Positions 20,007 through 32,308 of a stretch of 64,000 nt of DNA are shown here, piece by piece. The stretch covers positions 411,501,081 to 411,565,080 of the forward strand of contig NC_058518.1 in assembly GCF_904849725.1 (NCBI RefSeq). Reading direction: 5' to 3'. Position numbers and translations under genes: made by a program. The notes under the pieces were generated by a model. The model was not told where the DNA came from. It was given only the letters and a program-made list of their open reading frames with translations, and did no database searches. Source of the DNA: Hordeum vulgare subsp. vulgare (lineage: Eukaryota; Streptophyta; Magnoliopsida; Poales; Poaceae). Position 1 is the first letter of the stretch, and every line of letters starts with the position of its first letter.

Positions 20007-20528
20007 ATGACTTCCCCAAAAGCTCCGAAGGACAAGATCTTCGAGAAGGTCATCAATCCCTACCTCACGGGAGTGCTGCAACACCCTCAATCTATCGAGA
20101 TGTGTGAGGGGATGTTGCACATCCATGATGTTGAGGGGCCCAAGAAGACCGGAAGCATGGAGACGAGGCTCAAAGCAATGGAGCAACAAGTCTTCAAGTG
20201 CCAGGGGATGGTGGAGCGTGGACTCAACGCCAACCACATGGTGATCACGGAGTTCACCAACAAGCACATGATTGATGCCAATGACATTGGGAAGCACCTC
20301 TCGAGGCTCTATGACAGGATTGATCAACTCCAGGCCCAGATCTTTGACCTGCAGAACCAAAACTGTGAGTATGAGTATATATTTATATCAATAAGGTTGG
20401 CTGCAGATTTGAGGATTCCGGAGACTCGTCCATCTTTCCATGATGGAGCACCTATGCCTTGGAAGACGGAGGATCAAACCCATGTTACAACAACTCCACC
20501 ACCATCACCACCAAAGCAAGACAGCTGA
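20007..20528 (+). CDS. ORF3 of element C: coiled-coil protein in the env position
   Basis: Intact 173-codon frame starting MTSPKAPKDK. Residues about 50-118 form a probable coiled coil (heptad-like Leu/Ile/Met pattern in METRLKAMEQQV and DRIDQLQAQIFDLQNQN), followed by a Pro-rich tail (TTPPPSPPKQDS). No signal peptide or membrane segment is visible, so it is not an envelope glycoprotein by sequence. Similar short coiled-coil ORFs accompany Athila-group elements in Triticeae; their function is unknown. It lies between pol and the 3' UTR, behind an LTR-like leader with a splice-acceptor-like site. It is the only undamaged ORF of this element. Confidence 0.65.
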   Translation: MTSPKAPKDKIFEKVINPYLTGVLQHPQSIEMCEGMLHIHDVEGPKKTGSMETRLKAMEQQVFKCQGMVERGLNANHMVITEFTNKHMIDANDIGKHLSRLYDRIDQLQAQIFDLQNQNCEYEYIFISIRLAADLRIPETRPSFHDGAPMPWKTEDQTHVTTTPPPSPPKQDS

Positions 20529-22043
20529 GCATGGGTATGGGAAATCCCCTTGGATTTTGCCAAGCTTGGGGGAGTTGCCTCGGTATAGTATCACCATCAC
20601 ATCTTTTGCCTTTACCTTTGCTTTAGTTTTCCTTTTTAGTTTTATTTTTCTCTAGTAGATTAAATGTCTTACTGTTTTAGTCTTTTGTTTTCCTTTGTGT
20701 CACCCCCGATATATTCGAGCTCGTGAGCCATATAATAAAGAGTGTCTTAGTTGAAGGGCTTTGCCTCTTGCCATGATAAAAGAGTGAGAAAAGAACAAAA
20801 GCATGAAAGATCATGTAATTATCTTATGGGAAGTGATGGCTTCACATATAAAAAGAATGTTGATTGAAACTTGTTGAGGGTAGAAAACGTAGACCTTGGT
20901 CATTGTTGCAATTAATAGGAAGTGATAACGAAGGAGAGGTTCACATATAAATATATCATCTCTGACACCATCTATGATTGTGAACACACTAAACTATTGC
21001 ATGCCTAGAAGTAGATGTTGGACAAGGAAGACAACATAATGAATTGTGTTTGCTTGGTTCCGAACAATGCTATATGATTAGAGATCCCTTAGCATGTGAC
21101 GATTGCTTCCACCTCATATTAGCCAAAACTCCCGCACCAAGTAGAGATACTACTTGTGCATCTATAAACCTTCAACCCAGTTTTGCCATGAGAGTCCACC
21201 ATACCTACCTATGGATTGAATAAGATCCCTCAAGTAAGTTGTCATCGATGAAAGCAATAAAAGTTGCTCCCTAATATGTATGATCTATTAGTGTGTGGAA
21301 AATAAGCTTTGTACGAACCTGTGATGAGGAAGACATAAAAGCGACAGACTGCATAATAAAGTTCTTTGTCACACGAGGCAATATAAAGTGACGTTCCTTT
21401 GCACTAAGAGGACACGCATCCAAACCTCAAAAGCGCATGACAACCTCTGCTTCCCTCCGCGAAGGGCCTATCTTGTACCTTTACTTTTTGCCATTGAAAG
21501 AGTCATGGTGATCTTCACCAATTCCCTATTTCGCCTTTATCTTGGCTACCGTCATATTCTTGGGAAAGATCTATATTCATATGTCAACTTGGAGGTAAGT
21601 ATTCATGAATTATTATTGTTGACATTACCCTTGAGGTAAGCAGTTGGGAGGCAAAACTATAAGCCCCTATCTTTCTTTGTGTCCAGCTGAAACTTTGATC
21701 TCTTGAGTACCACGTGAGTTGTAGCAATTGTAGAAAACGAAAAGATGATTGAGTATGTGGATTTGCTTTACAAGCTCTTATTTGACTCTTTCTGATATTG
21801 TGATAAATTGCAATTGCTTCCATGACTAAAGGCTATCGGTTGTTACTTCTCGGTAAGGTTCGTGATCCATACTTTACTTTGTGAAGGAATTATCACTTTA
21901 GCATGAGAGATTATATGTTGGTATTGCTATTCTGATCATGATCATGATGCATGCATGTTCGTATTCTGTTTTGTCGACACCTCTCTCCCTAAACATGTGG
22001 ACATATTTATTGATCTCGGCTTTCGCTCGAGGACAAGCGAGGT
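20529..22043 (+). other. 3' untranslated region of element C
   Basis: About 1.5 kb, noncoding. It contains landmarks shared with A and B (GTCCACCATACCTACCTATG near 21190; TTCCCTCCGCGAAGGGCCT near 21450, like B near 43450) and AGGACAAGCGAGG near 22030 before the polypurine tract. Confidence 0.75.
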
Positions 22044-22059
22044 CTAAGCTTGGGCGAGT
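22044..22059 (+). other. Polypurine tract of element C
   Basis: CTAAGCTTGGGCGAGT directly abuts the 3' LTR; it is the start site for plus-strand DNA synthesis. One C breaks the G run present in B. Confidence 0.75.
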
Positions 22060-23582
22060 TGATACGTCCATTTTGCATCATGTTTTCATGTTGATATTTA
22101 TCGCTTTTTTGGGCTGTTATTTCACTTCACGGTACAATACTTATGCCTTTTCTCTCTTATTTTGCAAGGTTTACATGAAGAGGGAGAATGCCGGCAGCTG
22201 GAATTCTGGCTTGAAAGTGGAGCAAGTTTGAGATACCTATTCTGCACAACACCAAACGCCGTAAAAATCAACAAGGATTTTTTTACGGATTTATAAAAAA
22301 TACTGGGCCGAAGAAGTAGTGGAGGAGGGCCAGGGGTAGCCACAAGCCTGCACGGCACGGCCACCCCCAGGCCGCGCCATGGGGGCTTGTGGGCACCCTG
22401 TTGGCCCACTTGCCCCCCTCTTTTGCTATATGGAGGGTTTCGTCCAGGAAAAAATCAGAAGGGAGCTTTTTCGTGGTTTCTCCGCCGCCACGAGGCGGAA
22501 CTTGAGCAGAACTAATCTAGAGCTCCGGCAGGACGATCCTGCCGGGGAAACTTCCCTCCCGGAGGGGGAAATCGTCGCCATCGTCATCACCAACACTCCT
22601 CTCATCGGAGGGGACTCGTCACCATCAACATCTTCATCAGCACCATCTCATCTCCAAACCCTAGTTCATCACTTGCAACCAATCTCCGTCTCGTGACTCC
22701 GATTGGTACTTGTAAGGTTGCTAGTAGTGTTAATTACTCTTTGTAGTTGATGCTAGTTGGATTACTTGGTGGAAGAGTTTATGTTCAGATCCTTGATTCT
22801 ACTCATTACCTCTCTGGTCATGAATATGATTATGCTTTGTGAGTAGTTACTTTTGTTCCCGAGGACATGGGATAAGTCATGCTAATAGTAGTCATGTGAA
22901 TTTGGTATTCGTTCGATATTTAGATGTGTTGTATGTTGTTTTTCCTCTAGTGGTGTTATGTGAACGTCGACTACATAACACTTCACCATTATTTGGGCCT
23001 AGAGGAAGGCATTGGGAAGTAGTAAGTAGATGATGGGTTGCTAGAGTGACAGAAGCTTAAACCCTAGTTTATGTGTTGCTTCGTAAGGGGCTGATTTGGA
23101 TCCACTAGTTTAATGCTATGGTTAGACTTTGTATTAATTCTTCTTTTGTAGTTGCGGATGCTTGCGAGAGGGGTTAATCATAAGTGGGATGCTTGTCCAA
23201 GTAAGGGCAGTACCCAAGCGCCGGTCCACCCACATATCAAACTATCAAAGTAACGAACGCGAATCATATGAACATGATGAAAACTAGCATGACAGAAATT
23301 CCCGTGTGTCCTCGGGAGCGTTTTTCCTCCCATAAGACTTTGTGCAGGCTTGTCCCTTACTACAAAAGGGATTGGGCCACTTTGCTGCACCGTTGCTAGT
23401 TTCGTTACTTGTTGCTTGCTACGAATCATCTCACCACACAATCACTTGTTACCGATAATTTCACTGCTTGCAGATATTTCCTTGCTGAAAACCACTTGTC
23501 AGATCCTGCTGCTCCTCGTTGGGTTCGACACTCTTACTTCTCGAAAGGACTACGATTGATCACCTATACTTGTGGGTCATCA
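22060..23582 (+). repeat. 3' LTR of element C
   Basis: 1523 bp with the same ends as the 5' copy and followed by GATGT. Palindrome at 22339-22394. In the block about 22315-22490 it resembles element D's LTR (47350-47525) more than its own 5' LTR. Confidence 0.93.
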
Positions 23583-23587
23583 GATGT

Positions 23588-24019
23588 GTACCCATATTCC
23601 CCACCTTCTATAGGAGACACGACTAGTGTTCACCCAGAAATCCAACCGACCTCAATCAGTCTCTACCTTGGCATGCGCTCCAAGATGGTCATTGAGCTCT
23701 ATCCATGCCTCTAGGCTCGCTCCAATCGCCGGGTTGCCTTAGAGCCACATGGGTCGTGTGGTGGTCCTATTGTCAGGATCCCCTCGACAATCCACCCTAG
23801 TGGATTGCACCTTTAGGGCTACACCCACAAACAACAATGCCGTGCCCTCAGTATCTATAAAGGACAAGAAAACTACTCTGTTTCATGCATTGCTCAGATC
23901 GACACTTTTAAGTTGGTATTATGTGTAACCGGATGTTTCGAACAACAAAAAAGATAGGGAGGTCGGACCCCTTTCTCACCATACATGGTTGTCCTCGATT
24001 TCCTTTGAGGGCAGAGGAT
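23588..24019. other. Unassigned DNA, right flank of element C
   Basis: No gene, LTR or known motif recognised. It is the continuation of the sequence at 12946-13326 into which C inserted. Short stretches such as CCACCCTAGTGGATTG are locally palindromic. Confidence 0.5.
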
Positions 24020-24024
24020 CCTCA

Positions 24025-24600
24025 TGATACGTGCCCAACGTATCTATAATTTTCAATTGTTCCATGCTGATATATTATCATTCTAGAATACTTGTGGGGT
24101 ATTTATTTACCATTTTATATTATTTTTGAGAACTAACCTACTGACCCAACGCCCAGTGTCATTTGCTATTTTTTGCGTGTTTTCACTTTTCAGGTTTTCC
24201 ATACCAAACAAAGTCCAATTGCCCTAAAACCTTTTGGGGATTTTTTATGGACCAAAAGAAGACCAACGAGCATCGGAAGAAGGATGGAGGCCACATGAGG
24301 GACCCACAAGACAACAGGGCGCGACCTGGGGGGGCCCTCATAGTTGTGCCTCCCTCGTGCCCCTCCCGAGTCCATTCTTTGACTTATAAATTCTCATCTA
24401 CCCTAAAAACACCACAGGGAGCCCCAAAATACTTTTTCCGCCGCCGCAAGTCTTTGTTCCAATGGAAGGCCATGTGGAGCTCACCCTGCCGAAGGTGGGA
24501 TTGGTCACGGAGGGCCTCTTCATCAACCTTGCTTCCTTCACGATGATGTGTGAGCAGTTCACCACAGACCTACGGGTCCATAGTCAGTACCTAGATGGCA

Positions 24601-24643
<43 letters not shown>

Positions 24644-25586
24644 AACTTCCATATAATGATCATCACATCTTCTCTTTCATCCATATGATGTAATTCCTTT
24701 TGCACGGTGTGTTTGTTGGGATCCGATGAATTATGGGTTTATGTTCATATTATTCATGATAAATATTTGAGTCTCCTTGGAATACTTATATGATTCTAAT
24801 GTGCATGATATGATAGCTTCGTAATTCACTCCAATCTATTGAAACTGTTTGGCCAACTAGATCGATATTTCTTCGGTGAGACAGGTGTGTTGTGGTAGGT
24901 TCAATGTGGCGAATTCCTATTTCCGAGTGACAAAAGGGGACAAGATGCATCTTTGTGCTGCTGCTACTAAGGATAAAACGATGGTTTTATTCATATTGCT
25001 TGAGTTTACTTTGTCTACATCATGTCATCGTTCTCCATGCATTACTCTGTTTTACCTAATACTCTAGATGCATGCTGGATAATGGTCGATGAGTGGAGTA
25101 ATAGTAATAGGTCCAGGCAGGTGTCAACCTATTTGTTTATGGACGTGAAGCCTATATACACATGATCATTGCCGTGAATATCACATAACTATCCACTCTT
25201 TTGTCAAATCCCCAATAGTAATTTGTTTACCCACAGTATGCTCTTTTTCATGAGAGATGCCATTAGGGAAAGCTATGGCCCCCGGGTCTATTCACAACGT
25301 ATTGATAAAATCATTATTACCTTGCTGCCATTTACTAGTTTTTATTTTATCTTGCTATCTACAATTATCTACACACATCACTTGCTTGCAAATAACAAGA
25401 CAAGAGGATTGACAACCATCTTGCCCGTGTTGGCTGCAAGTTGTTTGTTCTTTTGTGTGCAGCCGCTCAACACAATTGTGGTTGATAGTCCTATTGGTTC
25501 GATAAACCTTGGCTTCATAGCTTACGAAAATACTTACCCACAATGTGCTGCCCGTTCCCCTTCAGGAAAACACAATGCAGATCACA
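24025..25586 (+). repeat. 5' LTR of element F
   Basis: About 1.56 kb starting TGATACGTGCCCAACG; the right end is placed at the last CA before the PBS and is uncertain by some tens of bases. It shares CAGACCTACGGGTCCATAG and the exon-like tail (GCCCCCGGGTCTAT) with the LTRs of H and I but is much more diverged. It contains a CT microsatellite. Confidence 0.75.
24602..24641. repeat. CT/TC dinucleotide microsatellite
   Basis: About 19 uninterrupted CT units inside the 5' LTR of element F, where related LTRs (H, I) have only a few CTs (as near 46335). Long perfect runs of this kind are usually length-variable. Confidence 0.95.
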
Positions 25587-25788
25587 AGTATGAGGAAGGA
25601 TTTCTGGCGTTGTTGCCCTGGAATATCATCACCAACTACCAAGTAACTCAACAGAGAATGTCATTCACTTGTTCGTCCTTTTATTTGATGGTATATTTCT
25701 TTTATCTATTAAAAAATAAAAATACAAAAGATATTTATATTCGCTTGTTTTGCTTGTCACTAGATTGCATCTTCGCTCTCTAGTTTAA

Positions 25789-26175
25789 TTGTTTGACGCC
25801 ACGATTGCTTCTACTACGGATATGCCTCTTCCTCCTTACTTTGGAGAGGGTTCCCCAATCTTGGATTTTAAGCAACAAGGTAATGAGTCGCTCAAGGAAG
25901 CTTGGGATAGAGTACTAACAATAGAAGCCAGAGCTAATCCTAGGAGTCATATTAACTTGCTTCTGAGAAACTTTTATGTTGGTTTATCTCTTGCCCATAT
26001 ATGTGTCTTGGATTCTATGTTTGAAAAAAAATTCCTTGGAAACAATGCTTTTGACACCTATGATAAGGTGAAAAATGTATTTGGAGGACCTAAAATAGAA
26101 ACCATTGAACTGGCTATACTTGTGTGCCACTGCCAAACTGAGCTAATCAAAGAAGCTAGAACTAGTATGCAATAG
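25789..26175 (+). pseudogene. gag fragment of element F
   Basis: 128-codon frame. QQGNESLKEAWDRVL followed by LLRNFYVGLS is the central gag signature (compare LPQAWGRL and FYNGL in A and B). The N-terminal matrix part and everything after gag are missing, and the frame ends TSMQ before noncoding sequence and the polypurine tract. Remnant only. Confidence 0.7.
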
Positions 26176-26770
26176 AAGGCTTGATCCCATAGAACAAAAG
26201 CTTGATGTTATTTGTGTTAGGGAAAGCAAGTTTACGAAGGAGATTACACCCCTTATGAACAAAGATGACAACACTTGAAACTATGCAATATGCCTAGCTA
26301 GATGACAACACTTGATGTTCTTTGTGTTAGGGAATTAAGCTTGGTGATGCTTGATACGTCTCCAATGTATCTATAACTTTTTAGTGTTCCATGCTGATAT
26401 ATTATCATTCTAGAATACTTTTAGGGTATTTATTTACAATTTTATATTATATTTGAGCACTAACCGATTGACCTAGTGCCAGTGCGAGTTGTTGTTTTTG
26501 TGCGTGTTTTTCACTTTTCACGTTTCCATACCAAACGAAGTCCAATTTCCCTAAAACAATTTGGTGATTTTTTCTGGACCAAAAGAAGACCAACGAGTAT
26601 AGGAAGAAGGCTGGAGGCCTCATGAGGGCCCCGCAAGCTAACATGGCGCGACCTGGGGGGGCTGATAGCTTGTGTCTCCCTCGTGGCCCTCTCGACTCCG
26701 TTCTTTGGCTTATAACACGAGAGGACCCCGACAATTTTACGCCGCCGCAAGTCTCTATTCTGACGGGAGG

Positions 26771-27077
26771 TGATACACTCATTTTGCATCATGAATTACT
26801 ATTGATATTTGTGTTGATCTTGTCCATTGTCTATTATTACCATACAATTCTTACAGCTTTTCTCTCTGAATATGCAAGGTACATGACTGAGAGGGAAATA
26901 TATGGAAACTAGAATTCTCGACTGGGAAACCGAGGAAAAGGCAGAAAAATCAACTTGCTACAAGTGACCTGAAACTTAATGGAATTTTTTTTGGAATATT
27001 TAAGAATTCATGGGCCAAAAATATACCATAGAAGGGCCACCAGATGGGCACAAGCCCTCAGGGCGGCCCCTGGTCGC
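26771..27077 (+). mobile_element. LTR fragment G, left piece (family 2)
   Basis: Begins TGATACACTCATTTTGCATC, the family-2 LTR start, abutting the broken 3' LTR of F. It runs to the middle of the GC-rich palindrome, where element H is inserted (target duplication GTCGC, 27073-27077). It is more diverged than C or D. Confidence 0.8.
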
Positions 27078-28626
27078 TGCTATCCCACATACAACATCGC
27101 CAGAAATTGACACTTTGACAGAGGCTGGGCTTGCGTTGGGTTTACCCTTGAAGAGGAAAGGGTGATGCAACACAGGAGCAGTAAGTATTTCCCTCAGTTT
27201 GAGAACCAAGGTATCGATCCAGAAGGAGGGTCTCGTCAAGTCCAGAGTACCTGCGCAAACACAAACAAGCTTGCACCCAACGCTTCAAAGGGGTTGTCAA
27301 TCCCTTCAAGATTGTTTGCAAAGTGAGATCTGAAGGCGGAAAGTGCAACGAAGTAAAAAGTGTAAGGCTAAAAATAAGGTGTGGAGTAGACCCTGGGGGC
27401 CATAGTGTTCACTAGAGGCTTCTCTCAAAATAGCAAGTATTACGGTGGGTGAACAAATTACTGTCGAGCAATTGATAGAACCGCGCAAAATCATGACGAT
27501 ATCTAAGGCAATGATCATACATATAGGCATCACGTCCGAGACAAGTAGACCGATACTTTCTGCATCTACTACTATTACTCCACACATCGACCGCTATCCA
27601 ACATGCATCTAGTGTATTGAGTTCATGATGAACATAGAAACACTTTAAGCAAGATGACATTATGTAGAGGGATAATCTCAAACCAATGATGAAAACCCCA
27701 TCATTTTACCCTTGATGGAAACAACATGATGCGTGCCTCGCTACCCCTTCTGTCACTGGGTGAGGTCACCGCACGGTATGAACCCAAAACCAAGCACTTC
27801 TCCCATTGCAAGAATCATAGATCTAGTTGGCCAAACAAAACCCACAACTCGAAGAGAATTACAAGGATATGAAATCATGCATAAGAGAGATCAGAAGAAA
27901 CTCAAATAAGATTCACAGATAATCTGATCATAAATCCACAATTCATCGGATCTCGACAAACACACCGCAAAAGAAGATTACATCGGATAGATCTCCATGA
28001 AGATCATGGAGAACTTTGTATTGAAGATCCAAGAGAGATAAGAAGCCAGCTAGTTACTAGCTATGGACCCGTAGGTCCATGGTGAACTACTCACGCATCA
28101 TCGGAGAGGTCGTGGTGTTGATGAAGAAGCCCTCCGTGTCCTAATCCCCCCTCCGGCAGGGTACCAGGACGTGCCCCAGATGGGATCTTGCGGAGACAGA
28201 AGCTTGCGGCGGCGGAAAAGTACTTTCGATGATCTCCTGATTTTTTTGGGATTTTTAGGGAATTTGTAGGTGCAACCCCTAGGTCAGGGGACGCTCAGGG
28301 GGCCCACAAGCCTGGATGGTGCGACCTCCCCTGGCCACGGGGTGGGGGTTTGTGGGGCCCCTGAGGCTCCCGTGCCTTGGCTCCCAAACTTTCCGATCTT
28401 CTTCCGTTCCAGAAAAAATCTTTTCGGGGATTTTCTTCCGTTTGGACTCCGTTTCAAAATCTCCTCTGAAAGGGGTAAAAAACATGGAAAAAAAAGGAAC
28501 TGGCACTTGGCACTGAGCTAATAAGTTAGTCCCAAAAAATATATAAAAGGCATACAAAACATCCAAAGTTTGACCAGATAATAGCATGAAACCATCAAAA
28601 ATTATAGATACTTTGGAGACGTATCA
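27078..28626 (-). repeat. 3' LTR of element H (left copy)
   Basis: 1549 bp. On the minus strand it starts TGATACGTCTCCAAAG and ends GGGATAGCA. Near that end it contains an internal PBS-like TTTCTGGCGATGTTG. GC-rich palindrome at 28300-28360. The TATA-like site has become CTACAAATT (28261-28269). Confidence 0.9.
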
Positions 28627-31301
28627 AGCATCCCCAAGCTTAACTCCTGCCCGTCCTCGAGTAGGGAAGTGATAAAGAATGTATTTTTGATGTGGAATGC
28701 TACCTAGAATAGTTGTCCTTTGCAACTTCTTTCATGTGGTATGAATGTTCAGATCCGTAAGATTCAAAACAATAGTTTGCTATTGACATGAAAACAGTAA
28801 TACTTCAAGCAAACTAGCAAAGTAATCATGAACTTTCAAAATAACAAGGCCAAAGAAAGCTATCCCTACAAAATCATATAGTCTGGCTATGCTCCATCAA
28901 CCTCACCCAACTAATGTAAATCATGCACAACCCCGATATTGGCCAAGTAATTATTTTCACACTCTTACTTTCTCAAACTTTTTATAACTATCACGCAATA
29001 CATGAGTGCGAGCCATGGATATATCACTATAGGTGGAATAGAGTGTGGTGGTCGTTGTGAGACAAAAAAAGGAGATGGTCACATTGACTAGGCGTATCAA
29101 AAAGGCTATGGAGATGCCCATTAATAGATATCAATGTGAATGAGTAGGGATTGCCATACAAGAGATGCACTAGAGCTATAAGTATGTGAAAGCTCAAAAG
29201 GAAAACTAGTGGGTGTGCATCCAACTTGCTTGCTCACGAAGACCTAGGGCAATTTTGAGGAAGCCCATCATTGGAATATACAAGCCAAGTTATATAATGA
29301 AGATTCCCACTAGCATATGGTAGTGACAAAGCAAGAAGCTCTCAATCATGAAGAACATGGTGTTATCATGAAGCACGAGTGTGGAAAAAGATAGTAGCAT
29401 TGTCCCTTCTCTTTTTTTTCATTTGGGCTCTTAGGCCTCTTTTTTTCTCTTTTATTTTCTTTTCTCTTTTTTTTTTGTTTTGGGATCATTGGCCTTTTTT
29501 TTATTTCCTCACATGGGACAATGCTCTAATGATGATCATCACACTTTTATTTACTCACAGCTCAAAGATCACAATGATGATGACTCCATAGGAAATGCCT
29601 CCGGCAGTGTAACGGGATGTGCAACGATCTAGCATGGCGTATGACATTGAAACATCTCGCTAGCTATCTTACTATCATGCAATGGCAATATGAGAGTGAC
29701 AACACAAGTCATGAGACTCAACGGTGGGAGTTGCATGGCAATATATCTCGGAATGGCTATGGAAATGCCATAGTAGGTAGGTATATGGTGTCTGTTTTGA
29801 GGAAGGCATATGGTGGGTTTGTGCATCGGCGAGAATTGCACGGAGCTAGAGAGGCTAGCAATGGTGGAAGGTGAAAGCGCATCTATACCATGGACTCACA
29901 TAGTCATGAAGAACTCACATACTTGTTGCGAATTTTTTATTAGTAATCGAAACAAAGTGCTAAACTCCGAGGGGAAGGGTTGGTAGGTGTTAACCACCGT
30001 GCGATCCCGACCTCAACACAAAGGATGACAATCAATAGATCAATTACGCTCCGACTTCCTAACATAGCGGTTCGCCATACGTGCATGCTATGGGAATCAC
30101 TAACTTTAACACAAGTATTTCTAGATTCACAACACCCTACTAACACAACTCTTAATATTACCGAGTTCACGTCTCAAAACTATTTGAGAGGAATCAAAAC
30201 TTCTCTTTCTACTCAATGCACATGAAGATGGAGGTTTTTGCATCCTCTTTGGATACCTATCACATTTGGGACTACTTTCATAGCACAAGCCAACTACCAA
30301 GTCACACACCGCTGTGCTCTAAAGATATAAGCGAATCATAAGAGCAAAAGTGTCTAGCTCAAAAGATATAAGTGAAGTACTATGAGCATTCTAGCAAAAT
30401 AACGATGAGTGCATGTCTCTCTCTCTAAAAAAGGTGTGCAGCAAGGATGATTGTGACACAACAAAAAGAAAAGACTCCTGTGATACAAGACTCTCCAAGC
30501 AAAACACATATCATGTGGTGAATAAAAATATATCTCCAAGTAATGTTACCGATGGATTGAAGACGAAAGAGGGGATGCCTTCCCGGGGCATCCCCAAGCT
30601 GAGGCTTTTTTGTGTCCTTGAATTTGGCTTGGGATGCCTTGGGAATCCCCAATCTTGAGCTCTTTCCACTCCTTATCTCTTTGTCCATGAGAACATCACC
30701 CAAAACTTGAAAACTTCACAACACAAAACTTAAACAGAAACTCATGATAACATTGGAACAAGAAAACAAACTACCACTTCTTTCGGTACTGTAGCAACTT
30801 GAATTCTATCAATATTGATGATGGGCTACTATATTCTCACTTTTCCATGGCTAGTACCCCCCGATACTAACCATAGTTTCGTCAAAACAAGCAACCAACT
30901 CAACAAAAACAAAATCTGTCAAAAACAGACCAGTTTGTAGCAATTTGTATACTTCGTATACTTATGGTACCTAAAAACATCTGAAAAATTATGAAGGCCT
31001 GGGAAAAAAGCATATCAATCAGCAGCAAAAAGAATGAACTCAAAATCTCTTTCTGACTGAAAATGAAAAATCATCTCGTGAGCGAAAAGTTTCTGTCTTT
31101 TTCCAGCAGGATCAAACAACCATTACCAAGACTAGTCATAAAGGCTTTGCTTGGCTCAAACACAAAAGGAAACACAAAAAACACAATCACAACAGAATTA
31201 TGATGGTGCGGACGCAACAAAACAGAAAGAAAAAGATAAATTCATTTGGTTGCCTCCCAACAAGTGCAATTGTTTAACACCCTTAGCTAGGCATTGATAA
31301 T
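28627..31301 (-). other. Noncoding 3' part of element H interior
   Basis: About 2.7 kb without credible coding. On the minus strand it begins after the ORF remnant with the phrase TTGTTGGGAGGCAACC (near 31250), and it includes a T-rich run (29405-29505, plus-strand sense). It ends with the polypurine tract TTAAGCTTGGGGATGCT abutting the left LTR (28627-28643). Open frames here are short and without motifs. Confidence 0.75.
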
Positions 31302-32047
31302 TCAATGATGCTCACATAAAAGATAGCAATCGGACACGAAGAGAGCATCATGAAACAAGTTACAAGCATATCTAAGTCTAACATACTTCCTATGCATAGG
31401 CATTTTATAGGAAAACAAATTGGCAAGACAACCAATAGTTACAAAATGCAAGGAAGAAGAAAGAGACAATAGCAATCTCAACATAACGAGAGGTAATTTG
31501 ATAACATGAAAGTTTCTACCACAAATTTTCCTCTCTCATAGAAATTGTAAGGGGGGTCATAATCAAATTCAACAATATAGCTATCACAAAGGATATTATT
31601 TTCATGATCCACATGCAGGCAAAGTTGATGCTCTTCAAAACTAGTGGGTTTATCATCAACGAAAGTCATGACTTCTCCAAACCCACTTTCAATCTTATTG
31701 CAAACATCATATTCATCATGAGGCTTAAACAAATTTTGAAGATCATAAGAAAAATCATTACCCCAATCATGATCATTGCAACAAGTAGTGGACAAAGCCA
31801 AACTAGCATCCCCATGCATATTTTTAGCATGATTGTCACTAATAGAATTTATAGTGAAACCATTGCAATCATGCTTTTCATCCAAGGAGCCCTCGTGAAT
31901 CACTTCATAAATTTCTTCCTCACAATTTTCAGATTCACGCATCTCAAGCAAAACTCCATAAAGATAGTCAAGTGCACTCAACTCACTAGCAATTGGATCA
32001 ACATAATTGGATCTCTTAAAGAGATTAGGAAGTGGATGAGGATCCAT
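31302..32047 (-). pseudogene. Orphan ORF in the gag slot of element H
   Basis: Two overlapping minus-strand frames: 32047-31478 (189 codons, starting MDPHPLPNLF) and 31484-31302 (60 codons). They look like one ORF broken by a frameshift near 31480-31540. The first part is strongly acidic (runs such as ENCEEEIYEVIHEGSLDE) with no gag, zinc-knuckle or enzyme motif; the second part is basic and hydrophobic (MLRLLLSLSSSLHFVTIGCL), possibly one membrane segment. Similar frames recur as hypothetical proteins in Triticeae repeats (from memory). It starts about 230 nt after the PBS, where gag normally is. Function unknown. Confidence 0.6.
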
Positions 32048-32280
32048 ATCACCAGATTTTCAGCAAGCGAAGATGCAAGCACATTGAAGGCACATGGAAC
32101 ACAAATGAACAGAAAGCAAGCGAGAGAAAAGGGTGAACGAAAAAGGCAAACGAAAAGGCAAAGGAAAAAGGCAAATTGGTGAAGTGGGGGAGAGGAAAAC
32201 GAGAGGCAACTGGCAAACAAAGTAAATGCAAGAGATGAGTTTGCGACACCTACTTGGATGAGTTCTTGACTTGATCTTCC

Positions 32281-32298
32281 TCCCCGGCAACGGTGCCA
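32281..32298 (-). other. Primer-binding site, tRNA-Asp type (element H)
   Basis: Minus strand TGGCACCGTTGCCGGGGA, 10 bp inside the right LTR; one mismatch to the tRNA-Asp complement. It fixes the element's orientation. Confidence 0.88.
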
Positions 32299-32308
32299 GA
32301 AATTCTTC

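Larger units (their letters stand above)
13327..23582 (+). mobile_element. Element C: complete Athila-like Ty3-gypsy retrotransposon (family 2)
   Basis: 10,256 bp with two ~1.52-kb LTRs, tRNA-Asp PBS, gag, protease, RT, RNase H and integrase in gypsy order, a third ORF in the envelope position, a polypurine tract, and target duplications GATGG/GATGT (one mismatch). Gag-pol is broken by at least three frameshifts and four stops, so it is not autonomous now. LTR sequence resembles Triticeae Athila-group families such as WHAM or Sabrina; I do not choose between them. Element D and LTR fragment G belong to the same family. Confidence 0.93.
24025..26770 (+). mobile_element. Element F: internally deleted family-3 element with truncated 3' LTR
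   Basis: A 5' LTR (24025 to about 25586), a 0.77-kb interior with a PBS-like site (TGGCGTTGTTGCCCTGGA, about 25605-25622) and a gag scrap, a decayed polypurine tract (TTAAGCTTGGTGATGCT, 26334-26350), and a 3' LTR starting TGATACGTCTCCAATG at 26352. The 3' LTR is cut at about 26770 by LTR fragment G and does not resume on the far side of G, so it is truly truncated. The base string before the 5' LTR is CCTCA. Confidence 0.8.

Noticed and set aside
29379..29591. 70-codon frame with a Phe-rich hydrophobic run
   Set aside because: Arises from a T-rich tract in the noncoding interior of element H, on the strand opposite to the element.
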